A program made the position numbers and the translations under genes. Below the pieces are notes generated by a model. The model saw only the letters and a list, made by a program, of their open reading frames with translations. It did no database searches and was not told the DNA's origin. This document shows positions 1 through 12,000 of a DNA stretch of 64,000 bases, one piece after another. Source of the DNA: Undaria pinnatifida. Lineage: Eukaryota; Sar; Phaeophyceae; Laminariales; Alariaceae. The DNA lies in contig JABAKD010000016.1 in NCBI GenBank assembly GCA_012845835.1, forward strand, positions 26,273,527-26,337,526, written 5' to 3'. Each line of letters starts with the position of its first letter. Position 1 is the stretch's first letter.

Positions 1-22
1 TTTTAGTCGGATAGACAAGATT

Positions 23-500
23 GTGGGAGTGCTCGCGTCGCTAGGTGTGGTCAAGTCGGTAGCAGAAGTCAACCGCAAGATCATCATGACCCTCACATCA
101 GACTACGAAATAGAGGAACGCACTATCTTGGACCGTGAGGATGTCACTCGAGCGGAGATCGAGAGCATTATCCGACAGCGGTACGGACGTGGGCCAGGCT
201 CTATTTTTGAATGGAGCTGCTCGAGGTGGTCGTGCAGGTAGAGGTAGGCATAGAAGTAACGGTAAGCAGACAGGTGGAAGCGACACAGCAAGCGAGAACA
301 GTCAGGGTAGCAGTAGCAGTAACCCCCAAGCCGCCACACATAACCCCCCCTCAGTGTTCGACAAAGTGAAGGGAAAATGCATTCGTTGCTTGGAACCCGG
401 GCACACCTGGTCCCAGTGCAAGGCTCGCATCCCCCCTGCACCAGAGCAGACACCAGGCGGAGGTGCGCAAGGCCAGAGCAACGGCGGTGAGACTGTGTGA
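23..500 (+). pseudogene. copia gag remnant with CCHC zinc knuckle
   Basis: Two overlapping frames cover the C-terminal part of a gag polyprotein. The first (23-241) is a helical, charged segment. The second (135-500) carries CIRCLEPGHTWSQC, a CX2CX4HX4C nucleic-acid-binding knuckle, after a Ser/Gly/Asn-rich linker. A frameshift separates the halves near 200. The second frame ends at TGA 498-500, but the same frame continues into the protease, so the stop may be a mutation or a translational signal between gag and pol. Confidence 0.8.
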
Positions 501-515
501 TGCCTTGCGAAGTGC

Positions 516-1055
516 ATGCTTGGTACTAACGATGACTCGTGTAATGAGGAACGTAGTGATTGCATCGGTGAGAAGTGGATAGCGGACAGTGGTGCATTCT
601 TTCACATGACCCATTCAGCTGACCTTTTGAGCGATGTAAGACTGTGCGATGACAACGTTAGAATCGGTGACAACCATCTGATTGACGTGGCAGGGTACGG
701 AACGCTGCCTGTTGTATTCCTAGGGGACCTGACTGTCAAGCTGTTGGATGTGGCCTACGTGCCGGAAATCGCGTTCAACTTGTTTTCGCTGATGGTTGCA
801 AACAAGCAGGGAGTAGCATTTACGACCGAGGAGAAAGACTTGTGCATTTCTCTTTTCAATGGGACGTTAAGGTTTGAAGGTGATGGATCCAGTTACTCCG
901 GATTCGCTTACAGGACAAAGCCAAACGACGGCTATGTGCCGTTCCCCCTTAAACCCCCAACCCCCCCGAGACTTGTGTTGAATATGGTTGCAATTTTCCC
1001 CTTGCTTTTCCCGTGCTTGCACCCGGCAGTACCGCGTCTACTGAGACTAGGGTAG
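516..1055 (+). pseudogene. copia aspartic protease fragment
   Basis: KWIADSGAFFHMTHSADL contains the D-S-G active-site triad of retropepsins in the copia context W-x-x-D-S-G-A-x-x-H-M-T. It is followed by the expected VPEIAFNLFS segment. The frame is the same as that of the zinc-knuckle fragment. The last roughly 40 residues are out-of-frame readthrough after a frameshift near 1000, where the pol frame moves to the one starting at 1013. Confidence 0.85.
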
Positions 1056-1774
1056 ACATCAACGTTTTTCACTGCGTGCAAGGTCACAAATATGAACTAC
1101 TGTTGCGAGAGACCGCAAAATCACTCGGTCTAGAACTGGTAGGAAAACTTGAGCCCTGTACAGGATGCTCTATGGCGAAAGGCTACCGCAAGCCTATCCC
1201 TAACAACACTAAATCACGCGCAACAGAGAAGTTGGGGAGAGCTTTTGTTGACCTCAGCGGACCTAAGAGAACACCTTCCCTGACGGGTGCGCGGTATATC
1301 ATGCTTGTGAAGGATGACTACTCTCGCCACGCGTGGGTGTATTTTCTGAAGCATAAATCGGATTCAGGAGACGCATTTAGGAAGTTTTTGGCTGACGCGC
1401 GCGCCGACGGAGTACCCTCTAAAGTTGAGATTGTAAGGTCTGACAACGGGGGGGAGTTTTTCCGTGGTGAGTTTAGAGAGGTGTGCAAACAGTATTGCAT
1501 CAAGCAGGAATTCAACAATGCCGATAGCCCTGAGCAGAACGGTGTAGTAGAGAGAGCGCTAGGTATCATCCAGAACGCGGGACTCGCCGCGTGCATCCAA
1601 GCGCCCATCATATTTCCTCACATTCAACTACCGCCGACTAAATCCCTGTGGGCGGAAGCGGTGCACTGGGCTTGTGGCGCCCTGAACCACACCGCGACCA
1701 CTGCAAACCCCGGGAACCGGTCGCCGCACGAAATGTGGTACGGAACTGCCGCACCTGCTTCACCGCACCCGTGA
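1013..1774 (+). pseudogene. copia integrase fragment
   Basis: It starts with the GAG-pre-integrase zinc motif (HCVQGH then CTGC). The catalytic core follows with D80 (GRAFVDLSGP), D144 (VRSDNGGEFF) and E180 (EQNGVVER). The D144 to E180 spacing of 35 intervening residues matches the D,D(35)E rule of retroviral-type integrases. The frame ends with a shift near 1760. The first residues of this open frame are probably not part of the original protein. Confidence 0.9.
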
Positions 1775-1876
1775 CTTCCCCCAGCGTACTGTCGCTGGAA
1801 ACGCCCATCGAAGTCGCACCCCCGGGCCGAAAGCTGCTTTTACCTCGGGCCGGGCATCGACCACCCAAGTGACTCC

Positions 1877-3297
1877 TTGCGGATGCTCACGCGGGCGAAC
1901 AAGGTGATGGAAACAAGGGACGTGACCTGGGAGGCCACGCTTAGTACAGGAGCGCCGTCACCCCCGCTGCCGGAGATGCCGGAGCAGGGAGGGACCGTGG
2001 ACCTCGAAGAAGCGCCTGAGCCGGGAGGGACGGATGTCTATGAATCCGCCCCGACGACTTCACTGCCGGTATTGGGGAGGGGAATTCCTCACCAACTCCG
2101 TGCGGTGTCTCCGATGACGCAAGCTGGCGGCGATTCGCAAGCCGAAAGTGAGGAGCTGAACGATTCATCAACGGTCAGCAGCGAACCGTCCGAAAGCGAC
2201 ACTTCATCTCGAGATGACGACGATGCGTCCTCTTCTGACGATGGAGCTCCGACCCCGACTGTTATCCGGACTGCTGCGCACCAACTTGGAGCGCACATGT
2301 CAAGACCAGGCGATGGTGGAGAGATTCGGGAGGGAAGCACGAGAGCGCAGACCAGAGCGCTCAACCGGGAAGCGGCAACGGGGTTGATCAGTACGATCGG
2401 ACCCTGTAAGGGAGGCCGCATATTCCATGCGCTACTGGCGGCGCAAGACACAGGCGGTGAACCTACTCGGTTGCCGGATTGCCTCCTCAAGAAGGCGGAA
2501 CCGGAACCGACGTCTTACTCCGCGGCGCGGTCTTCAATCCACTCTGGCGTTTGTGTAGAGGCGATGCAAGCGGAATTTGATGGATTAGAGGCCGCTGACA
2601 CTTTCACTGAGATTTCCGAAGTTCCGGCGGGTAGCAATATTGTGAAATCAAAGTGGCTCTTGAAGTGGAAGGGCGACGAGCATGGCATGATGGATAGAGC
2701 TAAGGCGAGATTGGTAGCTAAGGGCTATAGTCTCGTCAGGTAGAGGGAGTTGACTACTTTGATACGTTTGCCCCTACTGCATCAACCACGTCTAACCGCA
2801 TCGTAGCAGCAATGGCATGCAAAGTTGACTGGGACTTGAGGCACTTGGACGTTGACCAGGCCTTTATTCAGTCAAGGTTGCATACCGAAATTTTCTCAAG
2901 ATTGCCCCCTGGGTGTGGGCGGTTATCGGGTAAGGTAGTCCGACTTAACAAAGCTCCTTGTGGGCTGAAGCAGAGTGGTCGCTCGTGGTATAAGCTACTG
3001 TCGTCAACCTTGTTTGAGTGTGGTTTTGAGCAGTGCTTGGTAGACCCGTGCGTGTTTCGACTGATGGTGAATGACGAGGTTGCAGCGATGCTGGTGGTCC
3101 ACGTGGACGACATCAAGATCGCGGCCACCAAGGAAATCACTGATTCAGTAGTGGCAGATCTCAACAAGAGAGCCCCTAGGAAACGTCTTGGCGAGGTTAC
3201 GTGGTACATGGGTAGCGAGTACAAGAGGGATCGTGAGAAGGGGACCTTGGAGATTTCGCGGACCCCGTTTATTCGAAATGTTGTCGAACGTTTTTGA
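1877..3297 (+). pseudogene. copia reverse transcriptase, frameshifted
   Basis: The region has an acidic Ser/Asp-rich linker and then the RT domain. KSKWLLKWKGDEHG and AKARLVAKGY are the copia RT entry motif. A one-base shift near 2735 moves the frame, after which VDYFDTFAPTAS, HLDVDQAFIQS, PCGLKQSGRSWY and the catalytic VHVDDIKI follow. The copia form is Y/V-V-D-D, with both aspartates present. TGA at 3295-3297 then interrupts the same frame that continues into the RNase H region. Confidence 0.9.
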
Positions 3298-4064
3298 ATC
3301 ACAAAAACCAGCCCCATCCCCGCTTCTCCGTCGTTGGACCTCAGACACGTGAGTGATGAGGACCCTGCGGTGGATGCGAGATACCGCGAAAGGGTGGGGA
3401 GTCTGATGTGGATTGCGAATCAGACGAGGCCGAACATCGCGAACGCAGTACGGGCGGTTGCGAGGTTTTCTCATGACCTTAAGGAGGCACATGTTAAGGC
3501 GGCTAGGGAGATAGTCGAGTACCTGAGCGCTACGGCTTACATAGGTCTGACGTTCAGGAAGGACAGTAAACTAGACGAAGTGCAGTTGGATTACGACTTC
3601 GAGACGTACGTGGACGCGGACTACGCCCACAAGGCCGACGATAGGCGTTCGGTCTCTGGCGTGGCTGTTTGTTGCGGGGGCACACTTGTGTCGTGGTTTT
3701 CTAGGACGCAGAAATGCGTCACCCTATCAACTACCGAGGCGGAGTACGTAGCCATGGCCAACGGGGTGAAGGAAGCCCTTTACGTGAAGGAGTGTTGATT
3801 TTCCTGATGCCCAGTCTGGGGTTGCCAAGTATTGGAGTGTTTGAAGACAACAAAGGGGCGATAGACTTGGCCAAAAACCCATTGAGCTCATCTAACACTA
3901 AGCACATCGATGTACGGTATCATTTTCTGCGCGAGTTGGTGGGGACGGGAGACTTGTCGGTTAAGTATCTCCGGACGGACGACCAGCATGCGGACATTCT
4001 CACAAAGGCTGTTGGCAAAGAGAGTTTTGAGAAACACCGCGATTTTTTGTTAGGGATACAGTAA
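3298..4064 (+). pseudogene. copia RT thumb and RNase H remnant
   Basis: It continues in the RT frame with the connection segment (GSLMWIANQTRPNIANAV) and the RNase H core (YVDADYAHKADDRRSVSG, SRTQKCVTLSTTEAEYVA). A frameshift before TGA 3796-3798 moves the end into another frame. That frame reads EDNKGAIDLAKNP, then DVRYHFLRE, and the C-terminal TDDQHADILTKA ending at TAA 4062-4064. The D and E catalytic positions of RNase H are still readable. Confidence 0.88.
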
Positions 4065-4120
4065 TTGGTTGTTTGTGGATGGTGTTTGTTTTTTCCAAGC
4101 CTTGTTAGTTGATCCAGCGC

Positions 4121-4410
4121 CAGGGAGGGTGTTCCATATAGCTTGTCTCAACGAACAGCCTAGCAATAAGTTACGGTTACATACGTTGTGTCACGGAGGT
4201 AAGTTACAGGGATCACCCACGAGCAGTCCCACGGGTATGTACGAGTAGGCACTATGCGAGGAGGTTTAGGTATTCGACTACGAGCGGTTGTTCCTGGGCT
4301 GTGGTTAGTTGACCCACATGACCCACTCCGCCTTTCCCCCTGCATTCGTTTATGTGGCTGTTGGGAGCTTATCCATCCATCGCATATCAGCGCTAATTGA
4401 ACATACATCA
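4121..4410 (+). repeat. Possible copia polypurine tract and 3' LTR
   Basis: CAGGGAGGG at 4121-4129 is a purine run directly before TGTTCC at 4130, the usual polypurine-tract/LTR junction of copia elements. A plausible CA-3' end is near 4410. The 5' LTR is outside the window, so the two LTRs cannot be compared and the boundaries are a guess from position and termini only. Confidence 0.35.
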
Positions 4411-5835
4411 CTGCAGTAGCCCCCACCCACCGTCCGTCTCACAACCCCCCGCCAGCTATCGATACAATAATAGCCAAACGAGCAATCAGAGCCTTGACTA
4501 AGGGCCAGTTTTAACCATTAAAAAATATCAATTTGGATGAAAAGTTGCGTCTAATTTGGACTTGATTGGTCAAGACCCGAAACATATTAAATAATCCGAT
4601 TTCGGGGTAGTTTGAAATTTGAATTAACAAAATACACGAAAAAAAATTAATTAATGCTTTTGGGGGAAGTCTCAAATCTAGCCAATCCAATTTGGGAGCT
4701 GGCCTAACGTGGCATGTTCGCGGTGTGACATCACACCCGGGGCAGCCTGGTGCGATTTTTGGCCCCGTCGACGTCCACGATCGAGGCGATAAAAAGCGAA
4801 CCTCAACGAAAGGCGACCGGAGCAATAGCCCTCACGGCTGCAGACCATAGAACATCGTACCCGGCGGTGGCGCCTAAAAAATACGATGGTGGCCGCGATC
4901 CCAATTTTTCGACCAGCTCGCTTCGCCAAGCCGCACGAAAAACGACCCAACCAGCCAAAAACACGAGTATTCGCTCAAGAGTTCGATAGCTTCATCGCCG
5001 TCGCTGCTCCATGCGTAGCGGTTTGAGGCTCCCTCCGCACACCCACGAAACGCTGGTGATGATGGCCTCCTAGCCTGGGCCGCCAAAAGAAAGCAGCGGC
5101 TACAGTAGCGACGACGCGCGCGCAACGACGAAAGCCGTTGCTCTTGTCTAGTTCTATCTACTCTCATCGGTGTTCGTCAGCAGGGCGTTGCGTGACTTGT
5201 TGTGTTATTTTCGATTTCCCATTTACTTGAAGAACAATGCGCCCTCTCCTCGATAAGAAGCACACCAGTTTTGTTCGCGAATTAAGATACAATAACCCTA
5301 TTGGAATATATTGTTCCTAATTAGATTTTTTTCAATCGTTACAAATGGTTCTAAAACCCGACCCGTCAAAAAATTAATCGAAATCGAAACCGAAACCGAA
5401 CCGATTTTTTGTAGAGTCGAAATTGCGGCGGAACAGGAAGCGCTCTACCCAAAGCCCTTAGTGGGAGCGGTATTGCGCGACGCCTTCCCCTTCTTGGACT
5501 GTCTTCGCTGCTGCCTGAAACGACACAAGGGCAAACAAAAAAAGAAAAAGTGACGGGCGACCGAGGGTGGTGGAGACAAACATAAGTTTAAAAACAACAA
5601 AATCACCTGAAAAAGGAGATGGTGATGGCGATTGGAGGGGAGGGGGCGAGGGAAAAATTTAGGCGCAAGGGGGGGGTCTGGGGGTGCTTTGCACGATATG
5701 GTTTGGTTGGTCTAGGGATCGGTTTCCTACTTCCGAAAAGTAACCAGATAGCATGTCACTAATGCGTATCAGGTATACGTACAGGCAGCTCTGCCACGAC
5801 CACGACCATCACTCCGACCCAAACCACAGTTCTTA
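4411..5835. other. Intergenic, copia to SRP54 3' end
   Basis: No coding exon is recognised here. The left part is AT-rich, 5000-5110 is GC-richer, and 5340-5410 has a short A-rich stretch. The right side, next to TAG 5836, should hold the SRP54 3' untranslated region on the minus strand. The polyadenylation site could not be fixed. Confidence 0.5.
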
Positions 5836-6081
5836 CTACCACACGCCCCAACCAGCTCTACCACCACCAACCGTACCCTCCACCGCCCCCCACACCCCCC
5901 TTTCGCCAAGCCTTCCTTGCCTGTTCATTTTCGCCCCCCCTCCACCTCCACCGCCACCTTGATCCATCAAGCTTGCGAATGGCGATGGCTGGGCATTAGC
6001 TGCTGCCGGGTCTCCGTCAGCCATCTGCTTGCCCATCCTTGACATGTTAGCCTTCATAGATTGAAACTCCTTAAGGAACGC
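5836..6081 (-). CDS. SRP54: SRP54 exon 11 (last coding exon)
   Basis: The acceptor is GTAG/GCG. It codes residues 507-587: the last M-domain helix ([20 protein letters not shown]), then a linker, a run of eight glycines and a Gly/Arg-rich tail to TAG 5836-5838. The start of the exon is well supported by family similarity. The tail after the glycine run is low complexity and may be spurious if splicing occurs. Confidence 0.8.
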   Translation of the reverse strand, partial: AFLKEFQSMKANMSRMGKQMADGDPAAANAQPSPFASLMDQGGGGGGGGAKMNRQGRLGERGVWGAVEGTVGGGRAGWGVW

Positions 6082-9000
6082 CTACATGATATTCAATAGG
6101 GGATGGGGGTAGGGGGCGGAGACGGATGAGAGGCGGAGAAAAAGGGGGAGGTGTGTGTGCGGAGAACGGAGGTTGCAATGAGTGTGGGGGGGGGCGTGCT
6201 CGTTTTTCGCTTGCTTAGTCATTTGGCCACTGACCACGCATCCCTTTAGAGGCGCCTCCGACATTTGGGGTGGGTGGGGAGTTAGAAAAGTGTAAGGGAT
6301 GCGAAAAGGAGATGGGCACGAGAGTGGGAAAAGGGGATCGGAAACATCACAACACAAGGTTGGATGTGGTGTTTGAGCGAGAAAAGGGGGTGTTATATTC
6401 TAAAAGCTTTCTCTCCCGCCCCCTCTGTCTATAGAGAAGTTTGGCGGGTACAAGACAGAAGTAAAAGAAATAATAGAAGAAAGGGAAAGGCAAGCGTTAA
6501 AAAATAAGGTGAAAGAGGAGAAGCACTTAGAGATATACGGGGGGTTGAGGGAAGATATAGGAATGAAAATGTATCTACACGACCCAATGGACTACGCCTA
6601 AAACCTGAAACTGTGATTTCGTGTAGGGGACCTGGACCTACCAGAAAGAAGAAAGAGATATACCAGTAGTCGGAGGAGGAAGACGTGGCTACAAATATGT
6701 GCCCGTGCGGCACAACAATATAGAGTAGGACTCACGTAGTAGGATAATGTTTGAAATATACAAGGAGGAAGGGGATGCCTTAGGAGATGAGGAAAATGGA
6801 CGTATGTGACATGGAAGAGCTTGGTAGACTAGAGAGTAGCGAGAAAACGATTGCTACCCTAGGAGATAGAGGGTGGCCGCAGACGGCGAAACAAGACGGG
6901 GATAGGACAAGCAAACAGTTTCTATGTAATATATTAAAGAAGCGTGATGAGCGCCCAAATGTTGGAGGTGTCCCTATTAGGAGTAGGAACGGTGCTATGT
7001 CTCGAAAGGGATGCGTGATCAATGGTCAAATGATCAAGGCAAGCAACAAATCAGTACGCCCCCCCCCCCCCCCCCCCCCTCTCTCTTTTCCTCGCATATG
7101 TCCCGCTCTGTTCGCCTTCGACCGTTCCTATTCCCTGCCTCCGTCCTCAATCTGCCCAACCTCTCCCCAACTTCGAACGTCAAATAATATGGCACCATCG
7201 CAACCATCGCAACCACCGCAACCATCGTAACTCAAGCCGTCATCCGATACCCTGAGAAAAGCAGCCTCTACCAAACTTGAAGCGAAAAAAAAAGGGGACG
7301 CTCATGACGCCATCGCAACTCAAAGCTGACATCCGATAGCCAAACAAACACAACCACTCCCAGACTTCAAACGTAAAAAGAAAGAGGCACCATCACTCCA
7401 TCGCAACTCACGCTGACATCCGATAGCCGGACACCCGCGTCCTTGGCTATCCTTCGGCAGCGCTGCTGGGATGTCGGGTCGAGCATCAGCAGCTTAGGCG
7501 TTCGCTTTTCCTCCGGAGTCATGACGGAGATTAGTCCCTCTGCCCTCTTCACTCCCTCCTGTAAGGACGATGTTCACACCAGAACATTAGAACACCAGAA
7601 CATCGCAGTATCACTAAAAGCACGACGACGAACTGCCAGGGAAAGTTAGAACTCTTAGCATATTGGAAAGGTATAAATCAGTCGTTGGCTAACTGAGGGT
7701 TTATTTCCGTCATCGCATCTAAGCCATCACATGTTGGCATGATCGTAAGATAGTAATACAGTTAGTCATAGCTAGGAATGAACCCCGAAAAGTATAAAAA
7801 ATGTCAGATCTATTCGATGAAAACCGCGAAAAAATCCAAAAATATGTTAGAAGAAAAAATGTGCCGAAGTCCTATTTACTTGGATTTAGTATGCATGAAT
7901 GGTTGACAGCAGATCAAAGAATACTCCATGCAGGCGACGAAATTGACCCTGAGATTCCACAGACACCTGTAATCAGTGTGTACAGAGGGCAAGACACAAT
8001 ATTTGAATTTTTTCGTTATGTTTTCAAGTCTAATCGGCGGGAAATGTGCGGAGAAACTTTTGTTTGGCGCTTATATTCGTCTTTTGCTCAACAGGGGAGA
8101 AGTACTTGCATTGAATATGGAAGAAATGCGTGCCTTCCGCTTGGATGGGACTTGGCGGAGTCAGCAAAGCAATCCGCGCTCGAATTCAGTCGACAGCCGA
8201 CGAGAAATTGTTGATCAAACTTGGCCCTTTTGCTGCCTCCTGAGCAAAAATTCCAAAAAATTCATTTGAAAAACATACACAGAAAAAAAGAAACTCGGGG
8301 AAAACGAAAAAGTCGAGGCAACACCAATACATGTCTTCGTCGTGTAGGGCAAAAGGCGCCAGACACGGGCGGGCGTATCCGCACGCCGAGCGACTGCCAT
8401 CACAGTAGGAGCCATCGAGAGAGGAGGGAGGGGATCTGTGGTTGGGCCTCGATGCAGCGGGAGACGACCTGCCTCGAACTTCCAGATGCGGATGCATCTG
8501 TTATCGTACACATGCAATTTTCGAGCAAAACAAAATAACAATTTGGTCCGAATGTAAGGACTGTTTTTATAATTATATGAATATAGCACGGTTCCGGAGA
8601 ATTAGGTACCTGGTACGGTTGACAGTGACTCGTATCATACGAGTAAGAGTGCGCGAGTACAGACAAATGCTAATACAACCTTGGAGCCTGACCCCAGGCG
8701 CGCGCTTAGAAGCCTTGCCCAAGACTTAAGCGCAGCGGCACGTACAGCAACAACGTACGTGGGTTGGGACGCACAGCAACAACGTACGTGGGTTGGGACG
8801 CACAGCAACAACGTACGTGGGTTGGGACGCACAGCAACAACGTACGTGGGTTAAAAAGGTGAGGCGCGTCGCCACAGAGGTATAAGGGGGGCGCCGTATA
8901 CCGTGCGCGGTGCAGCATGGCCCAGGGGCTTGCACAGCAGCAGCAGCAGCAGCCAAGAAAACTAGAGATCAGCCCCTCCTGCTTGATCCCTTCGTATCAC

Positions 9001-12000
9001 ACATTGGGCAGCACCGTCGTGCTGCCGGCCGCCGAGCCCAAGGGGCCGCTCACGCTCGAGCGTCGAGTCCATGTGAAAGCTGCTGCTCTGCGCTCTGGGC
9101 CTGGGGCTGTACAGCAGTACGCTTCGTACGAGAAGCAAAGACACCCCGGTGGGCTGGCTTTTTTTCTAGCAAAAGGGTGATGGCAGCCTGTGGCTGCAGT
9201 GCTTTTTTGAATGTCGTGACGTGTTAACGTGTTAATGTGTGAATGTGTGAATGTGTGAATGTGTTAACGTGCGATTGTGTGAACGTGTGAATGTGTTATG
9301 ATTGTGTTATTATTGTGTTAATCCGAACAGCTTTTTGCCGTGACGTGGTTTTGTTTTCCCCATCGCTGATTGGTTGATTTCCTGAAGAGTTTTGTTCGTA
9401 GATAACGACCATGGGACATTTTTTCCCCAAATTTGACGTCTAAAAAATATCCATTCCCAGGCCTAACAGTAGTGGGTAGGGTTACACTCCAAGTCGTGAA
9501 TGGGACACAAATACTGCAACATGCTTGATACTCGGTGTATACTTATATTAGCCAGTTTATACCTTAACCTACTTGTACTTGTCTATTCTCATTTGTATTT
9601 ACATGTATCTACTTAAACTTACCAATAATTAGTATGACACGCCATATCATGTACTCAGTAATAAAAAGGGGGGGCATATACTCTATCTATACTCGGTGGT
9701 ACTTACTTGCACATGTCTTGTATTGTGCGCGACGAGTGAGCGGGATCGGGGATCAGAGACTGGTGGTAGGAGCAGTTGCAATGCGACGGAAGAAAACGAA
9801 TATGTTAGGGTATGTTAGGGTTAGGGTTAGGGTTAGTCACTCCCCCTGTCAGACTCATGTTTCTATATCATATTATATATCATACACAGTATTTACATTC
9901 CAACGGGTAGGGATAGCGTTAGCGTTAGCGTTGGTTTAGCGGGTGAGGGTTAGGATTAGGGTTGGGACGCATCCACTTGTTGACCAACACAGCTTAACGC
10001 GGACTCACCTCAACCTTGTTGATCTGTTCCGGGGTGAGCTTGCCGGCCATGCCCGGGATCATGTTGGCGACTCCCCCGAGACTTCCCATGCCCTTCATCA
10101 TCTGGCTTTGCTTCAGGAAGTCGTTGAAGTCGAATTCCGAGTTGATCATTTTTTTCGCCAGCTGCGAAGCCTCCTCCTCGCTCATCTGCACCATAAAAAA
10201 AAAGCAAAAACAAAACGCGATGCATGTTAAGAAAAACGACAACAAAAACACCACCTTCAAACGAGGCACTCATGGGCGTAATAAAATGGCAGCTCCAAAA
10301 GAAAGCAAAAGCAACACAACTCCGACAAAAGACAGCAACAACAGTGCAGGAGCAACGACGAGCGAGACGGGCACCTAGAGGACGAGAGTTGGCAAGCGAG
10401 GGTCATAGCGAGCGTGCGGTACGGCCACAGACATGTGGGGTTAAACTCTGGGTGTTCAAAGTTGATAACTCGGCAAAAGTTCGACTGAACGCACAAAAAA
10501 CGTAAAACGCAAAACATCAGACTGGCATCCGAGACAGACGTGAGTCGCAGGCGGGAGTCCTTTGATCCCGTTTGCGAAAGCACCTGGCACGGACATCCGG
10601 ACGAAGGGAGCCAGTGAGCGCGCGCTGTGGCGGGCGTGGGTCACGGGCTCAGACGCGGGCATGGATGAATTATGTGATTGATGCTGCAATCGTCAGTTAG
10701 TTGCTATGGACATGGTTCCCCCATACTACATGTCCATATGATATGTTTTTTTAATCAAGCCCCAAAAGGGTTAAACTAGCGAATCAAATGAATTGAATGA
10801 ATCAAATGAATCAAACGAATCAAACGAATCAAACGAATCAAACGAATCAAACTAATCCAACGCACCTCCTTTTGCGCCTTCTCCACAAGCGTGACGACGT
10901 CTCCCATCCCGAGGATACGTGATGCCATGCGGTCAGGGTAGAACGGCTCCAGGTCATCCAGCTATCAATACACCACCACCACCATCACCACCATCATGAG
11001 CACAAACGATATCACATCACCATTGTGTCAACAAACACAACCATACCGACAAATACGCAACGCCATCAAGGTGAACACAAATCACCAAAGCAAACATAAG
11101 CAAGTGCCATGGCCACCAAATATCAAAGAAAACAACCACCACCGACACAGCCAGCACCACAAGAAAACCAACACACCCCACCACCACATTGAAGGCAGCA
11201 GCAACAAGGCCAAACACCACACCACCACCACCGCCACCAACACAAGCAGCATGCACGTTGGGGGGTGGGGAAGGCAATAGGGAGGAGGGGGAGGGGGGGG
11301 GGGGGGGGGGGCAGAGGGCGCCGGGGAGACGTGCAGAGCGAAGGGAAGGGGTTAGGAAGACAAAAAAGTTCAGCAAACCGACCGCGGTATGATATCATTG
11401 CCAACTGGCATCCTCGTTTGTGTCCATGACCACCCCTAGCTACCCAGCTACCCAGCTAAACTGGTTTCGGTAGGAGAACGGGTATAGGTAAGGGAAAGGG
11501 AAAGGGTGAGACCAAGGGGGAATAGGTCCCGACCTCTCTCTTCACCCCCTCAAACGAAAGCTATATGTGTACGTAGTTGCTTTGCTCTTTCTCTCCCACC
11601 ATTACCTATCCACCTTTCTCTCCATGTGTTTGTCCCCCTCCATCGCTGACGGTCTGCCCATCATGTGCTCTTGTTTTTTTTTGCCAGTCTCATCAACTGT
11701 TTCGGCATTTCTCTCTCTCCCTCCTTTTCTACTCCGCTCTTTGGTCTTACTGGCAATCCATTTTGGTGAAGCTCACCTTTTCCCCGACACCGACGAACTT
11801 GATCGGTTTCTGCGACACTCCCTGTTCAAATTCAAAACGACGAAACGACGAAGTCAACAAATAAAATGAATCAGCAAAAACTTGATCGGCTTCTGTGATA
11901 TTCCCTGCCCAAATAAAAAAAGACAGCAAAACAAATTTGTAAAGCAAACAGAGGCGAGATAAATTATACCAGGTACAAGACAGCGCCATTTAAACAAAAA

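Larger units (their letters stand above)
1..4064 (+). mobile_element. Decayed Ty1/copia LTR retrotransposon, 5' end outside window
   Basis: The domain order along the strand is gag zinc knuckle, aspartic protease, GAG-pre-integrase zinc motif, integrase, reverse transcriptase and RNase H. Integrase before RT is diagnostic of the copia superfamily. The reading frame is broken by at least three frameshifts (near 1000, 1760 and 2735), another between 3714 and 3798, and in-frame stops at 498-500 and 3295-3297, so the copy is dead. The 5' LTR and most of gag lie left of position 1. It sits downstream of the 3' end of the minus-strand SRP54 gene. Confidence 0.93.
6082..7411 (-). other. SRP54 intron 10
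   Basis: It holds an imperfect inverted repeat (arms about 6187-6262 and 6955-7072), a poly(C) run near 7063-7079, and two decayed copies of the exon 10 3' edge (7216-7250 and 7300-7345). No other gene is seen. Confidence 0.75.
7559..10008 (-). other. SRP54 intron 9
   Basis: Contents are a plus-strand open reading frame (7801-8214), a 29-bp minisatellite (8741-8851), a GTGTGAAT-type degenerate repeat (about 9225-9320), and TTAGGG-like runs (9805-9836 and 9905-9965). Confidence 0.75.

Noticed and set aside
8706-8956. Several 65-76-residue minus-strand ORFs with Cys-rich repeats
   Set aside because: They come from the 29-bp minisatellite and lack any other support.
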